Source of the DNA: Candidatus Kuenenia stuttgartensis
GTDB taxonomy: Bacteria > Planctomycetota > Planctomycetia > Gemmatales > Gemmataceae
Length of the DNA stretch: 40,204 bases
Assembly: GCA_945875585.1 (NCBI GenBank)
Contig: CAMCLK010000044.1
Location: forward strand, 1 to 40,204
Direction: 5' to 3'
Shown here: positions 17,323-26,114 of the stretch, in pieces
How the letters are laid out: the number at the start of each line of letters is the position of its first letter
Position numbering within the stretch: position 1 is the first letter of the stretch
The notes under the pieces: model-generated
What the model was told of the DNA's origin: nothing
Databases searched by the model: none
The model's input: only the letters and a program-made list of their open reading frames with translations
Program-made: the position numbers and the translations under genes

Positions 17323-18348
17323 CTAGCGGGCGGCCGGGGTAATCATCCCTTCCGTGGGGCTCGAGGCCTGAGCGTAGAGTTTTTTGGGGATACGCCCGGC
17401 AAGGAAACCCAGCCTACCTGCTTCGCATGCCAGCCCCATAGCGCGTCCCATACGCCATGGATCTCGTGCCTGCGCCACGGCGGTGTTCAGCAGTACGCCG
17501 TCACAGCCCAGTTCCATAGCAAAGGCGACATCGGATGGAACACCAACACCCGCATCGACAATCACTGGATAATCGGCTTGTCTGCCTTTTAGATCTTCCA
17601 AAATGATGCGGATATTGTTGGCGTTGAGAATTCCCTGACCACTGCCAATAGGACTTCCAGCAGGCATGACACAAGCGGCACCAGCGGCTTGAAGCCGCCG
17701 GGCCAAAATAGGGTCGTCGCTGGTGTAAACAAGCACGGTGAATCCTTCAGAAACCAGAATTTCCGTGGCGCGGAGCGTGTCGATAGGGTCCGGCAGCAAC
17801 GTTTTTGTGTCACCCAAGCATTCGAGCTTGACCCACGAAGCTCCCGGATTCCCCAAATTGGTGAGAAGTTCGCGGCCGAGGCGCGCATGGCGGATGGCGT
17901 CTTCGGCAGAGAAGCAACCAGCAGTATTGGGAAGAATGGTTAAGCGGTTGAGATCGAGATGATCAAGAATGCTGCGGCCAGCGGCATCAACCAAGCGCTC
18001 GCGTCGCACGGCAACAGTGGTCACTTCGCAGCCACTGGCGTCGAGGCAGGCAGCCATCAGTTCGAGCGAGGCGTATTTGCCGGTCCCGGTAAAAAGCCTG
18101 CTTTTAAAGCGAAAAGAGCCAATAACAAGGTCGCTGTCCACAGGTTGACCGCCTCCCACAAGGGTGACAATTTCGATGGTGGAGGAAGGAGCAATCAGAG
18201 CTGAGGCATGTGATGCGGCAGGCACCACCAACCCATTCACTTCCACCGCCACCCGTCCGGGTTTCAGCCCGATGATATCGAGCAGCGACAGCACCGTAGT
18301 CCCGTGCGGAATCGAATGCGGCGCACCGTTGACAACTATTTCCATCAT
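17323..18348 (-). CDS. thiG: ThiS-ThiG fusion: sulfur carrier joined to thiazole synthase
   Basis: Makes the thiazole moiety of thiamine. Residues 1-67 are a complete ThiS ubiquitin-like fold ([13 protein letters not shown] through [10 protein letters not shown]). From about residue 74 to the end is ThiG, with [21 protein letters not shown], the Schiff-base Lys in WVKLECLGD (Lys174), [22 protein letters not shown] and DAGVGVPSD. In stand-alone ThiS the terminal Gly-Gly is free and becomes a thiocarboxylate; here it is internal (residues 65-67). Annotated fusions of this type are known in other bacteria. The ATG at 18348 is followed at once by a second ATG; AGGA lies ten bases upstream. I see no TPP riboswitch motif in the 134 bp upstream. 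Confidence 0.92.
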   Translation of the reverse strand: MMEIVVNGAPHSIPHGTTVLSLLDIIGLKPGRVAVEVNGLVVPAASHASALIAPSSTIEIVTLVGGGQPVDSDLVIGSFRFKSRLFTGTGKYASLELMAACLDASGCEVTTVAVRRERLVDAAGRSILDHLDLNRLTILPNTAGCFSAEDAIRHARLGRELLTNLGNPGASWVKLECLGDTKTLLPDPIDTLRATEILVSEGFTVLVYTSDDPILARRLQAAGAACVMPAGSPIGSGQGILNANNIRIILEDLKGRQADYPVIVDAGVGVPSDVAFAMELGCDGVLLNTAVAQARDPWRMGRAMGLACEAGRLGFLAGRIPKKLYAQASSPTEGMITPAAR

Positions 18349-18482
18349 TGAGCTTAAATCCTGATTCAGACACAATGAATTACTGCCATTTGTGTCGCAA
18401 TGACTATTCTAGCAACTGGCTTGCCATTGAGGGTTAGGCATCCCGCCAACCTTCCAGACCCGTTCGTGATGGAATCGCCACC

Positions 18483-20342
18483 ATGAAACCGCTTTCGTTG
18501 CCCAGAACCCGCATTGCTACTCAGGTTTTTGCCACAAGCGACGATGCCGCGCGCCAAGTGTCGCGACAGATCGAGGCCTTGATCCGGCAGAATTCCGGGG
18601 CAGGCCGGAACACTGTGCTTGGGCTACCTACCGGTTCAACTCCTGTGGGCCTTTACCGTGAGCTGATCAGGCTGCACCGCGAGGAGGTCCTCGATTTTTC
18701 CCGCGTGGTAACCTTCAATCTCGATGAATATTATCCGATGAGTCCGGACGACCAGCATAGCTACAGCCGCTGGATGTTTGAAACGTTTTTCGATCACGTG
18801 AACATTCCACGAGATCAGATCCACATCCTCTCCGGTACAGTCCCTACCGACGATGTGGAAGATCACTGCCTGCGTTTCGAGCGCGAGATCCAGAGGCACG
18901 GTGGTATTGAAATTCAGGTTCTGGGTATCGGCCGCACGGGCCACATCGGATTCAACGAACCAGGCTCGTCGCGCCATAGCCGAACCCGTCGTGTGACGCT
19001 CGATCCGGTCACCCGCCGCGATGCAGCTAGTGGCTTTTTTGGCGAGGAAAATGTGCCTCATTTCGCGCTCACCATGGGCGTGGGCACCATCATGGAAGCG
19101 CGCCAAGTGATTCTTTTGGCATTTGGCGAACACAAAGCGGGAATCGTCCGCAAGGCGCTGGAAGACGGAGTCAGTGAAGCCATTACCGCCAGTTTCTTGC
19201 AGACCCATGCCAACGCCACATTCGTCCTCGACCAGCCTGCTGCCAGCAGCCTAACGGCCGTCAGCAAACCATGGAGCGTTGGACAGGTTGAGTGGACCAC
19301 CGCATTGGAAAGAAAGGCAGTGATCGACCTCTGCCAAGAGACAAAAAAAGCACTTCTGAAACTGTCGGAAGATGATTTTCGCAATAACGACCTGCACGGA
19401 CTGGTACGTGAACGCGGGCCAGCAAGCGCCATCGGTCAGCGGGTGTTTGCGGATCTGGCCAACACCATCTGCCATGCACCGTGTGGTGCCGAACCAGCCA
19501 CTGTTCTGCTTTTCAGCCCGCACCCGGATGACGACGTCATCAGTGTCGGTGGCACTCTGATCCGGCTAGTAGAGCAGGGGCACAAAGTGCACATTGCCTA
19601 CATGACAAGCGGCAATATCGCGGTGTTCGATCACGATGCATGGAGGTTCACGGACTTTGTGGTTGAGTTCAACCGCATCTTTGGGATCGACTCGGTACAG
19701 ACCGAGACTGTGAAAAACCGTGTGCGTCATTTCTTGGAAACGAAGGATCCCGGGCAGTCTGATTCAGAAGATGTGCTGCAGATCAAGGGCCTGATCCGTG
19801 CCACAGAAGCCAGGGCAGGGGCAGCGGCATGTGGTGTCCCGCCCGAACAGCTGGAATTCATGGACTTGCGGTTCTATCGGACGGGCACCATTGCCAAGGC
19901 TCCCATCCACCCACAGGACATTGAAGATATCGCCAGCTTGCTGACCCGCTTGAAGCCAGCGCAGATTTATGTGGCGGGTGAAATGTCCGACCCCCACGGC
20001 ACCCACCGCATGTGCGCCGAGGCCATTTTTGCTGCTGTGCGCAAAGTCCGCCAAACCGGTCAGGCATTTGAGGTTTGGCTGTACAGAGGCGCGTGGGAAG
20101 AATGGCAGCCGCACGAGGTGGAGCGTGTGGTTCCTCTGAGCCCCGAAGACGTGGAACGAAAGAAAATGGCCATTTTCCGCCATCAGTCCCAGAAAGACAA
20201 AGCTATGTTCCCCGGTGGAAGCGACCGCCGCGAGTTCTGGCAGCGTGCCGAAGACCGGAACAAGAAAACGGCCGAGACCTACGACCTGCTTGGCCTTCCA
20301 GAGTTCTACGCACTTGAGGGATTTGTGCGCTGGAAGGAATGA
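18483..20342 (+). CDS. nagB: NagB-like glucosamine-6-phosphate deaminase fused to PIG-L/LmbE deacetylase domain
   Basis: A 619-residue two-domain protein. Residues about 15-290 are NagB-like, converting glucosamine-6-phosphate to fructose-6-phosphate and ammonia. They show GLPTGSTPVGLY, FNLDEYY (Asp81, the general-base position) and LGIGRTGHIGFNEPGS. In that last motif Thr152 replaces the Asp of the classic GNDGH motif, while His154 and Glu159 are kept. Residues about 340-560 are a PIG-L/LmbE zinc deacetylase domain with HPDDD (347-351) and DPHGTH (503-508). The combination suggests coupled deacetylation and deamination of N-acetylglucosamine derivatives (inference). The same architecture occurs in Bacteroidetes and other phyla. 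It begins 134 bp from the divergent thiS-thiG start. Confidence 0.9.
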   Translation: MKPLSLPRTRIATQVFATSDDAARQVSRQIEALIRQNSGAGRNTVLGLPTGSTPVGLYRELIRLHREEVLDFSRVVTFNLDEYYPMSPDDQHSYSRWMFETFFDHVNIPRDQIHILSGTVPTDDVEDHCLRFEREIQRHGGIEIQVLGIGRTGHIGFNEPGSSRHSRTRRVTLDPVTRRDAASGFFGEENVPHFALTMGVGTIMEARQVILLAFGEHKAGIVRKALEDGVSEAITASFLQTHANATFVLDQPAASSLTAVSKPWSVGQVEWTTALERKAVIDLCQETKKALLKLSEDDFRNNDLHGLVRERGPASAIGQRVFADLANTICHAPCGAEPATVLLFSPHPDDDVISVGGTLIRLVEQGHKVHIAYMTSGNIAVFDHDAWRFTDFVVEFNRIFGIDSVQTETVKNRVRHFLETKDPGQSDSEDVLQIKGLIRATEARAGAAACGVPPEQLEFMDLRFYRTGTIAKAPIHPQDIEDIASLLTRLKPAQIYVAGEMSDPHGTHRMCAEAIFAAVRKVRQTGQAFEVWLYRGAWEEWQPHEVERVVPLSPEDVERKKMAIFRHQSQKDKAMFPGGSDRREFWQRAEDRNKKTAETYDLLGLPEFYALEGFVRWKE

Positions 20343-20531
20343 TGAGCGAATTCTGGTTTTCCAAACCGTTCCGCCGGCATGATCGGCCTCACCGGTTGGT
20401 TCCGAACAATGGTGGTTAGAGTTGGCTGGGAGCGCATTCAATCGCTTCAGGCAGGGCCTGCATTTCTCCGATCCTTCTTTCGGTTGGGGCGTGTTCGACG
20501 CCAACACGGTCAACCGGCCTGAGGGTGGTCC

Positions 20532-21023
20532 ATGAGCGGTTTCGCCGAATATCAGTCAACAAGTCAATGGCCCGGTGGTCGTTCCGGGTTGGGAGAAATC
20601 CTGACGTGGGAGGAGGCACAGTCGATGCTTCCATTGGTAGCCATGATCGTCCGTGATGTCATTGACTGGACGAAAGCCCTCGAGAATACCGAGGCACTTC
20701 TAGGCCAACTGCCGGACACTCGCCAGATGGATTGGGCTCATCGCGCCAAATCGTACAGCTTGAAAGACCGTCAGGCGGAATGCCGCCGCGAACTGCGAGC
20801 CGCTTATTTAGAACTGGAAACCATGCGGCTGACGCTGATGGATCAGGATCTGGGAGTAGTCGGTTTCCCGACACTGGTGAATAACCGCCGCGCGTACTTT
20901 GTCTGGCAAGTGGGAGACACTAGCATTAAGCACTGGTGTTACAGTTGCGATACGACACGAAGGCAGATCCCAAAATCATGGATCAAGGATGCGACAGCCG
21001 AAAGCACTCCTCAGGCGGCCTGA
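20532..21023 (+). CDS. DUF2203-like protein
   Basis: A 163-residue protein resembling DUF2203. Helical parts (TWEEAQSMLPLVAMIVRDVIDWTKAL, RAELRAAYLELETMRL-like) are followed by the family ending MDQDLGVVGFPTLVNNRRAYFVWQVGD and IKHWCYSCD. No catalytic motif or membrane segment is visible and the function is unknown. ATG 20532 is preceded by GAGGGTGG. Its 3' end overlaps the likely start of trpF, which suggests co-translation. Confidence 0.65.
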   Translation: MSGFAEYQSTSQWPGGRSGLGEILTWEEAQSMLPLVAMIVRDVIDWTKALENTEALLGQLPDTRQMDWAHRAKSYSLKDRQAECRRELRAAYLELETMRLTLMDQDLGVVGFPTLVNNRRAYFVWQVGDTSIKHWCYSCDTTRRQIPKSWIKDATAESTPQAA

Positions 21024-21670
21024 CATGCCTACATGGCGCCCCGTGGATCAAGGTCTGCGGGGTGAGGCGTGTGGAAGACGTTGAAGCCTGTTATCAGGCC
21101 GGCGTGGATGCTGTTGGGATTAATTGCTACGTCAAATCTCCGCGCTACATATCTGAAGAACAGTTAAATGCATTAGCCCGCGAATGGCCTGTGTCGTTAA
21201 CGGCGGTAGGGCTTTTCGTTGATCCAAGCCCGAAACAGGTTTTGGAATTGATCGAAGCCCACCCATGGATTGGCTTTCTGCAGTTCCATGGATTAACCCA
21301 ACCGCCTTCTGAAAGGCCTCCCCGTCCTTGGATTCTTGCTTCTGGCGCTCATCCGGAATCTGGTTTTCGCCCTGTGCGTCTTTTGCTAGATCGGTGCATT
21401 GCTGCTGACTGTTCCCCTGTTGCGGTCATTCTCGATGGTCATTTGCCGGGAATGCACGGGGGAACTGGCCAAAGGGCTCCATGGCATGCCATTAACCCAA
21501 CAGAATGGCCCATTCCGGTTGTGCTTGCAGGCGGGTTGAAGCCCGATAACGTAGCCGAGGCGATGAGGGTGGTGCGTCCATGGGGGCTGGATTTAGCCAG
21601 CGGGGTGGAGATCAGCCCCGGCGTGAAAGATGCCGATGCCATCAACCGGTTGGTGCGGGCGGTCCGGTGA
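20978..21670 (+). CDS. trpF: Phosphoribosylanthranilate isomerase
   Basis: Third step of tryptophan synthesis from anthranilate, a (beta/alpha)8 barrel. Conserved elements are WIKVCGVRRVEDVEAC near the N-terminus, AGVDAVGIN, LTAVGLFVDPS, GFLQFHG, VILDGHLPGMHGGTG, VVLAGGLKPDNVAEA and GLDLASGVEISPGVKD. All fit TrpF. The start is uncertain: the first ATG giving a modest extension is 20978, inside the DUF2203-like gene. The frame is open to 20936, and family homology begins only near 21041. No other trp gene is nearby. The 3' end overlaps the convergent membrane gene by 29 bp. Confidence 0.88.
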   Translation: MDQGCDSRKHSSGGLTCLHGAPWIKVCGVRRVEDVEACYQAGVDAVGINCYVKSPRYISEEQLNALAREWPVSLTAVGLFVDPSPKQVLELIEAHPWIGFLQFHGLTQPPSERPPRPWILASGAHPESGFRPVRLLLDRCIAADCSPVAVILDGHLPGMHGGTGQRAPWHAINPTEWPIPVVLAGGLKPDNVAEAMRVVRPWGLDLASGVEISPGVKDADAINRLVRAVR

Positions 21671-22250
21671 GCGATTTCAGGCGCAGCCTGAATCCGTCGA
21701 ACTCAATGGCCAGTCCGGCAGCCCAAATAAGAATCAAACGAAACCAAAACAAAGAATCCAAATCGAGAGGTATTGCAGCTAAAATGCATCCTGCCAATGG
21801 CGGTGCCGCGCTTCGCCAACGCGAAACATGGGGCATGGCTAAACCGAAAAATGCAACAACGCTTCGAGCTGCCCACCAAAGTGACAGAATGATCAAAAAT
21901 CTGGAAGCATCACGCGGCAAAACTTGAAGCATCAGATCGGTGGTGCCCGGCAGGACAAGAACAATTCCCAGAGCAAAGGGCAGCACCAGTAATCGCATCA
22001 GCCATGAACCTGACAGCCAAACGGCGTAGGAATATAGAAGAGTGATGGCAGCGATTGGCAAAACAGCGGGGCCAATCCACTCATCGTTGGGCGGCCACGG
22101 AATGCCATCGGGCTTGTATGGCTGGCGGGTGGGCAGAAGGTACAAAAGCCCCAAAATAACGGGAAACAGCGCAAATCCAAAGAGGATCCAGAACTGAGCG
22201 ATGAGCATATGCCGGCTGCCGGTTCGCTCGATGGGTTCCATAGTGTTCAT
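21642..22250 (-). CDS. Multi-pass membrane protein of unknown function
   Basis: A 202-residue protein with about six hydrophobic helices (for example FWILFGFALFPVILGLLYLL, AVLPIAAITLLYSYAVWLSG, LLVLPFALGIVLVLPG, FLIILSLWWAARSVVAFFG). I do not recognise the family. The C-terminus is basic and probably cytoplasmic. The tail runs 29 bp into the end of trpF on the other strand, so the two genes share sequence at their 3' ends. No good ribosome site is visible before ATG 22250; a second ATG at 22241 is possible. Confidence 0.65.
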   Translation of the reverse strand: MNTMEPIERTGSRHMLIAQFWILFGFALFPVILGLLYLLPTRQPYKPDGIPWPPNDEWIGPAVLPIAAITLLYSYAVWLSGSWLMRLLVLPFALGIVLVLPGTTDLMLQVLPRDASRFLIILSLWWAARSVVAFFGLAMPHVSRWRSAAPPLAGCILAAIPLDLDSLFWFRLILIWAAGLAIEFDGFRLRLKSLTGPPAPTG

Positions 22251-22998
22251 GCGGGTAGTTTATCAGAAGTGCCTACATCCACCGACTAAATTCAGTCCTG
22301 AGTGTTTCGGCAGTTGATTGCCACGGAGCTAACCGGAGATTTTGCTGCGAAATCGCAGGGTGATTGAGCTACCAAGCCAAAGCGACTAGCGCAGCACCAT
22401 GAGCTACACGAACAAACTGAATTGTGCTAAGAGTAGCCGGAGTAAATGTAGTAACAATTCTGGCTTTCACATTCCGGATTTCGAAGCAACTTCGAGGTAG
22501 GGGCAATGTGTCCCTCTTTCTGTCCTAACAATAGTACTTATCGGCTTCGCTGGTTTTTTGATGGAACCGTTAATGATTTTGAGATTGTTGTTTCAGGAAA
22601 AGCGCGTTAGATTTTGATAGGTTAGACAAACCGCCAATTGCCTGATAGCGTCGAAAGCAAGATCCGGTCCCACGTCCAGATAATCGGTCGCGGCTCCTTT
22701 TTTGTCATGGAGGACTTCACTGCTTTAGATTTATTAGTATTTTAATGATCGCTAAATTGTTGAAATATCGTGTGACAGTGCCAACCCGAGTAAAAGCGGT
22801 TAATAAGACACATTACGCGCTTGCAATTGTTGCGATTATGTGATGTTGTTTTCAATTGGGTAGTTGAGGATCGGTTGCTGCTGTGATCGCCGCGAAGCGG
22901 TCGGGCTGTTCAACAAGGTCGATCCAGTCGTGGCGACATGACAGATGGGCCCCACGTTGGTAAACTGGTCAATGATCAGTTAATTTCGGAGTAAAGCC
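22251..22998. other. 748-bp gap without a recognisable gene, AT-richer than its surroundings
   Basis: No ORF of useful length, tRNA fold or known RNA motif is seen. By eye the stretch 22540-22860 is clearly AT-richer than neighbouring genes. It directly precedes the hicB/hicA remnant and may be a decayed acquired segment (inference). Confidence 0.5.
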
Positions 22999-23211
22999 AT
23001 GACAGCGGCATATACTGCGGTAGTTCAAAAATCCGGCGATTGGTGGATCGGGTGGGTCGAAGAGGTTCCTGGCGTCAATTCCCAGGGCAACACCCGCGAG
23101 GAATTGCTGGATAATCTTCGCGACGCATTGTTAGAGGCTCTTGAAATGAACCGTGCTGATGCTCTGGCGTCAGCGACCGGGGCTTTTGAGGAAGTGAGTC
23201 TCGCATCGTGA
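22999..23211 (+). CDS. hicB: HicB-family antitoxin
   Basis: A 70-residue protein with the HicB partial RNase H-like fold: YTAVVQKSGDWWIGWVEEVPGVNSQG followed by the helix TREELLDNLRDALLEALEMN. In the HicAB system HicB binds and neutralises the HicA mRNA interferase. It is the short form without a C-terminal DNA-binding domain. ATG 22999 has GGAG at 22988-22991. Its stop codon overlaps the GTG start of the broken hicA reading frame by four bases, the normal coupled arrangement. Confidence 0.88.
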   Translation: MTAAYTAVVQKSGDWWIGWVEEVPGVNSQGNTREELLDNLRDALLEALEMNRADALASATGAFEEVSLAS

Positions 23212-23393
23212 AACGGCACGATCTGATCCGTCATCTTTGCCAAAACGGTTGAGTGCTGGTTCGAGAAGGCAGGCGCCATTCGTGGTGGGGCAATTCTTTA
23301 AATAATCGGCGCTACGCTGTGCCGCGCCATACGGAAATCCCCGACCCCTTGGCGAGGAAAATTTGCAGAGATCTGGCAATTCCTGAATTTTGA
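23208..23393 (+). pseudogene. hicA: hicA toxin gene with an in-frame TGA stop
   Basis: Reading from GTG 23208 gives VKRHDLIRHLCQNG, then TGA at 23250-23252. In the same frame VLVREGRRHSWWGN and AVPRHTEIPDPLARKICRDL follow, to a TGA at 23391-23393. This is a complete 61-codon HicA, including the catalytic-His region (GRRHSWW) and the PRHTEI and LARKICRDL motifs, with no frameshift. The only lesion is the TGA, at a position where many HicA proteins have Cys (NGC.LVREG), so a single TGC or TGT to TGA change explains it. The GTG directly after the stop could in principle restart, but the product would lack the first helix. The toxin is probably inactive. Confidence 0.85.
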
Positions 23394-23498
23394 TGTTCAA
23401 TGCCGGACACTAAGGATGAGTATCAATCAGGCGACATCCACGCCATCGGTATTCGAATAATAACCCGATAATTACAAATGTTTTTTTGAAGCAATATT

Positions 23499-23528
23499 GG
23501 GGGCAGATAGATTAAATCGCCTGCCCCC
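23499..23528. terminator. Perfect 8-bp hairpin downstream of the glutathione peroxidase gene
   Basis: GGGGGCAG (23499-23506) pairs perfectly with CTGCCCCC (23521-23528) around a 14-base loop. It sits 39 bp past the minus-strand stop. There is no immediate T-run on either strand, so it may be an mRNA-end stabiliser instead of an intrinsic terminator. Confidence 0.4.
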
Positions 23529-23567
23529 TCGCAACATTCGCTTATTCAAATGCCACAACGCGCAAAA

Positions 23568-24131
23568 TCAGTTGCCCAAGGCTTTTTCAATCGCTTCTGC
23601 CAGTTTCGCGTCGGATGGGTCGACACCTGAATTGAATCGGCCAACGCAGGCGCCGTTTTTGTCGACGAGGAACTTGGTGAAATTCCAGCCCACTTCGCCG
23701 GCATGGGCCGGGTTGGATTCTTTCGATGTGAGATCTTTGTAAAGGCCGCAGGCGGTTGCGCCCTTGATCTGGACCTTCGCCATCATCGGGAAGCTCACCT
23801 TGAACTTCGACTTGCAGAATTCAGCGATTTCTTCGTTGGAACCGGGTTCTTGGCTGCCGAATTCATTCGAGGGCACGCCCACAACCACTAATCCTTTGGC
23901 CGCGTACTTCTGGTGAAGCGCTTGCAACCCTTCGTACTGCGGGGTGTAGCCGCAAGCACTGGCAACATTGACGAAGAGAACAACCTTCCCCTTGAAGGTC
24001 TTGGCCAGATCAACATCCTTGCCGTCGATCGACTTCATGGTGTGGTTCAGAACGGGTTTACCGGCCTGATCGGCTAGGCTCAACGTGGTAGTCATGGTCA
24101 GAATCCCCAATCCAATGGCGATGGCGTTCAT
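23568..24131 (-). CDS. Exported glutathione peroxidase family protein
   Basis: A thiol peroxidase of the glutathione peroxidase fold that reduces hydroperoxides, probably with thioredoxin-like donors as in most bacterial members. The 187 residues start with a signal peptide (IAIGLGILTMTTTLSLA, then DQ). The catalytic tetrad is visible: Cys60 in VNVASACGYTPQY, Gln94 in PSNEFGSQEPGS, and Trp149-Asn150 in GEVGWNFTKFLVDKNG. It uses Cys, not selenocysteine. ATG 24131 is chosen for AAGGGG seven bases upstream and for the signal peptide. An exported location suggests peroxide defence outside the cytoplasmic membrane. Confidence 0.92.
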   Translation of the reverse strand: MNAIAIGLGILTMTTTLSLADQAGKPVLNHTMKSIDGKDVDLAKTFKGKVVLFVNVASACGYTPQYEGLQALHQKYAAKGLVVVGVPSNEFGSQEPGSNEEIAEFCKSKFKVSFPMMAKVQIKGATACGLYKDLTSKESNPAHAGEVGWNFTKFLVDKNGACVGRFNSGVDPSDAKLAEAIEKALGN

Positions 24132-24287
24132 GCGACAGCCCCTTGAAAAACAGCCGGCGTCGAACGCGCGCGGCACGATGTTAGTTTAGTCAAAAAGGAA
24201 GCGAAGCAAGGCGGACTGGAGAGCAATTGGTAAAAACTGGTAGAATGGCCTCGAGTAGATCGACGCCCATGGCACGGAAGGCATCGC

Positions 24288-26087
24288 ATGACCGACACCC
24301 GGCTGATCAGGAATTTTTCCATCATCGCCCATATCGACCACGGCAAGAGCACGCTGGCCGATCAGTTCCTGCTGAAAACCGGGGCGATCACTCAGCGCGA
24401 TTTCCGTGCCCAGCTGCTCGATGGTATGGATCTGGAGCGCGAGCGGGGAATTACTATCCGCATGCATCCGGTTACCATTTATTACACGTTTAAAAACGAA
24501 CGGTACGAGCTTAACCTGATCGATACCCCCGGCCACGTGGATTTCACCTACGAGGTGAGTCGAAGTTTGGCGGCGTGCGAAGGTGCCGTTCTGCTGGTGG
24601 ATGCAACGCAGGGCGTTCAAGCCCAAACCGTCGCCAATGCCTATCTAGCCATCGAAAACAACCTCACCATTGTTCCTGTGCTGAACAAAATCGACATGGA
24701 TATTGCCCGCCCCGACGACGTGAAGTCTGAAATGGAGCAGGCTCTTGGCATCAGGCCCGAGGAAGTGCTGGGCGCCAGTGGCAAAACAGGCCAAGGGGTG
24801 GAAGACCTCATCGCGGCACTCATCGAGCGTGTGCCACCACCCGAAGGCAAGGTTGACAGCCCGCTTCAGGCGTTGGTTTACAACAGCCATTTCGACTCGT
24901 ATAAGGGCGTGGTTATCTATGTCCGAGTCAAGGAAGGCACGCTCCGTAAAGGTCAGAAAATTCTGCTGATGGGTGGCCGCACCGAGCACATGGTGACCGA
25001 TATCGGTCAGTTCCGCCCGACTCCCACCCCGTGCGAAAAGCTAGGTCCCGGTCAGGTCGGTTTCTTCATGGCTTCTGTGAAGAAGCTTGAAGATGTGAAG
25101 GTTGGCGATACCGTCACAGATGCTTTGTACCCCTCGCTTGTGCCCTTACCCGGGTACAAAGTTCCTATGCCCATGGTGTTTTCGGGCCTTTACCCGTCCA
25201 ATAACAACGACTACGAAAACCTGCGCGACGCTCTGGCGCGCCTTAAACTCAACGATAGCAGTTTCACCTTCATGCCGGAAAACAGTGAAGGCCTCGGCTT
25301 TGGATTCCGTTGCGGCTTTCTGGGCATGCTTCACCGCGAAATCATTCAGCAAAGGCTTGAACGCGACAGCGACCTCGACTTGGTGCAAACCGCCCCCAAC
25401 GTGACCTATGAGATTCTCACCCGCAAAGGCGAAGTCCTTGTCATCGACAACCCCCAAAAGGTTCCCGATGCTGGTCAAATCGAGGAGTTTCGTGAGCCGT
25501 TTATTCGCATCAACTTCCTGATACCAACGTCGAATATCGGCGATATCATGAAGATTTGCACCGACCGCCGCGGATCGTACGTGAAAACCGACTACCTGAG
25601 CCCAACCCGCGCCCAGTTGGTGTTCGAGATGCCTTTGGCCGAAGTTATTTACGATCTTTACGACAAGCTTAAGTCTGTCACCCATGGTTACGGCACCATG
25701 GATTACGAAATCGTCGGCTTCAAGTCCGAAGACCTGGTCAAACTCGACATCCTCGTCGCCGCCAGACGCGTTGACGCGCTTTCCACCATTGTCCACCGGT
25801 CCACCGCCGAGGTGCGTGGCCGCCGGTTGATCAAGAAGATGCGTGAAGAGATCGACCGGCATCTGTTCGAGGTGGTGTTGCAGGCTGCCATTGGCAGCCG
25901 CGTGGTGGCGCGAGAAAGCATATCCGCCCTGCGCAAAAACGTGACGGCCAAGTGTTACGGTGGCGACATATCGCGCAAAAAGAAGCTCCTCTCCAAGCAG
26001 GCGGAGGGTAAAAAGCGCATGAAGCAGGTGGGCCAAGTGGAGATCCCGCAGGAAGCGTTCCTCGCGGTTCTGGAAACGGGCGACTGA
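24288..26087 (+). CDS. lepA: Elongation factor 4 (back-translocating GTPase LepA)
   Basis: Ribosome-associated translational GTPase. The 599 residues match the family length. GTPase motifs are AHIDHGKSTL (G1), RERGIT (G2), DTPGH (G3) and NKIDM (G4). The LepA-specific C-terminal end KKKLLSKQAEGKKRMKQVGQVEIPQEAF is complete. ATG 24288 follows GGAAGGC. It is the first gene of a tight same-strand run that continues with lepB, 27 bp later. The lepA-lepB order is conserved in many bacteria. Confidence 0.97.
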   Translation: MTDTRLIRNFSIIAHIDHGKSTLADQFLLKTGAITQRDFRAQLLDGMDLERERGITIRMHPVTIYYTFKNERYELNLIDTPGHVDFTYEVSRSLAACEGAVLLVDATQGVQAQTVANAYLAIENNLTIVPVLNKIDMDIARPDDVKSEMEQALGIRPEEVLGASGKTGQGVEDLIAALIERVPPPEGKVDSPLQALVYNSHFDSYKGVVIYVRVKEGTLRKGQKILLMGGRTEHMVTDIGQFRPTPTPCEKLGPGQVGFFMASVKKLEDVKVGDTVTDALYPSLVPLPGYKVPMPMVFSGLYPSNNNDYENLRDALARLKLNDSSFTFMPENSEGLGFGFRCGFLGMLHREIIQQRLERDSDLDLVQTAPNVTYEILTRKGEVLVIDNPQKVPDAGQIEEFREPFIRINFLIPTSNIGDIMKICTDRRGSYVKTDYLSPTRAQLVFEMPLAEVIYDLYDKLKSVTHGYGTMDYEIVGFKSEDLVKLDILVAARRVDALSTIVHRSTAEVRGRRLIKKMREEIDRHLFEVVLQAAIGSRVVARESISALRKNVTAKCYGGDISRKKKLLSKQAEGKKRMKQVGQVEIPQEAFLAVLETGD

Positions 26088-26114
26088 TTCCGTCTTCCAC
26101 TGGAGGGACGCACG

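Noticed and set aside
18349..18482. TPP riboswitch before thiS-thiG
   Set aside because: None of the conserved CUGAGA or ACCUGA-type blocks were found on the minus strand in this gap.
22251..22998. tRNA or structured RNA in the long gap
   Set aside because: A T-loop-like GGTCGATCC near 22916 is present, but no cloverleaf arms or CCA-compatible acceptor could be built around it.
23250..23252. TGA in hicA read as selenocysteine at a Cys position
   Set aside because: No SECIS-like hairpin is evident just downstream, and this Cys is not known as catalytic in HicA. A nonsense mutation is simpler.
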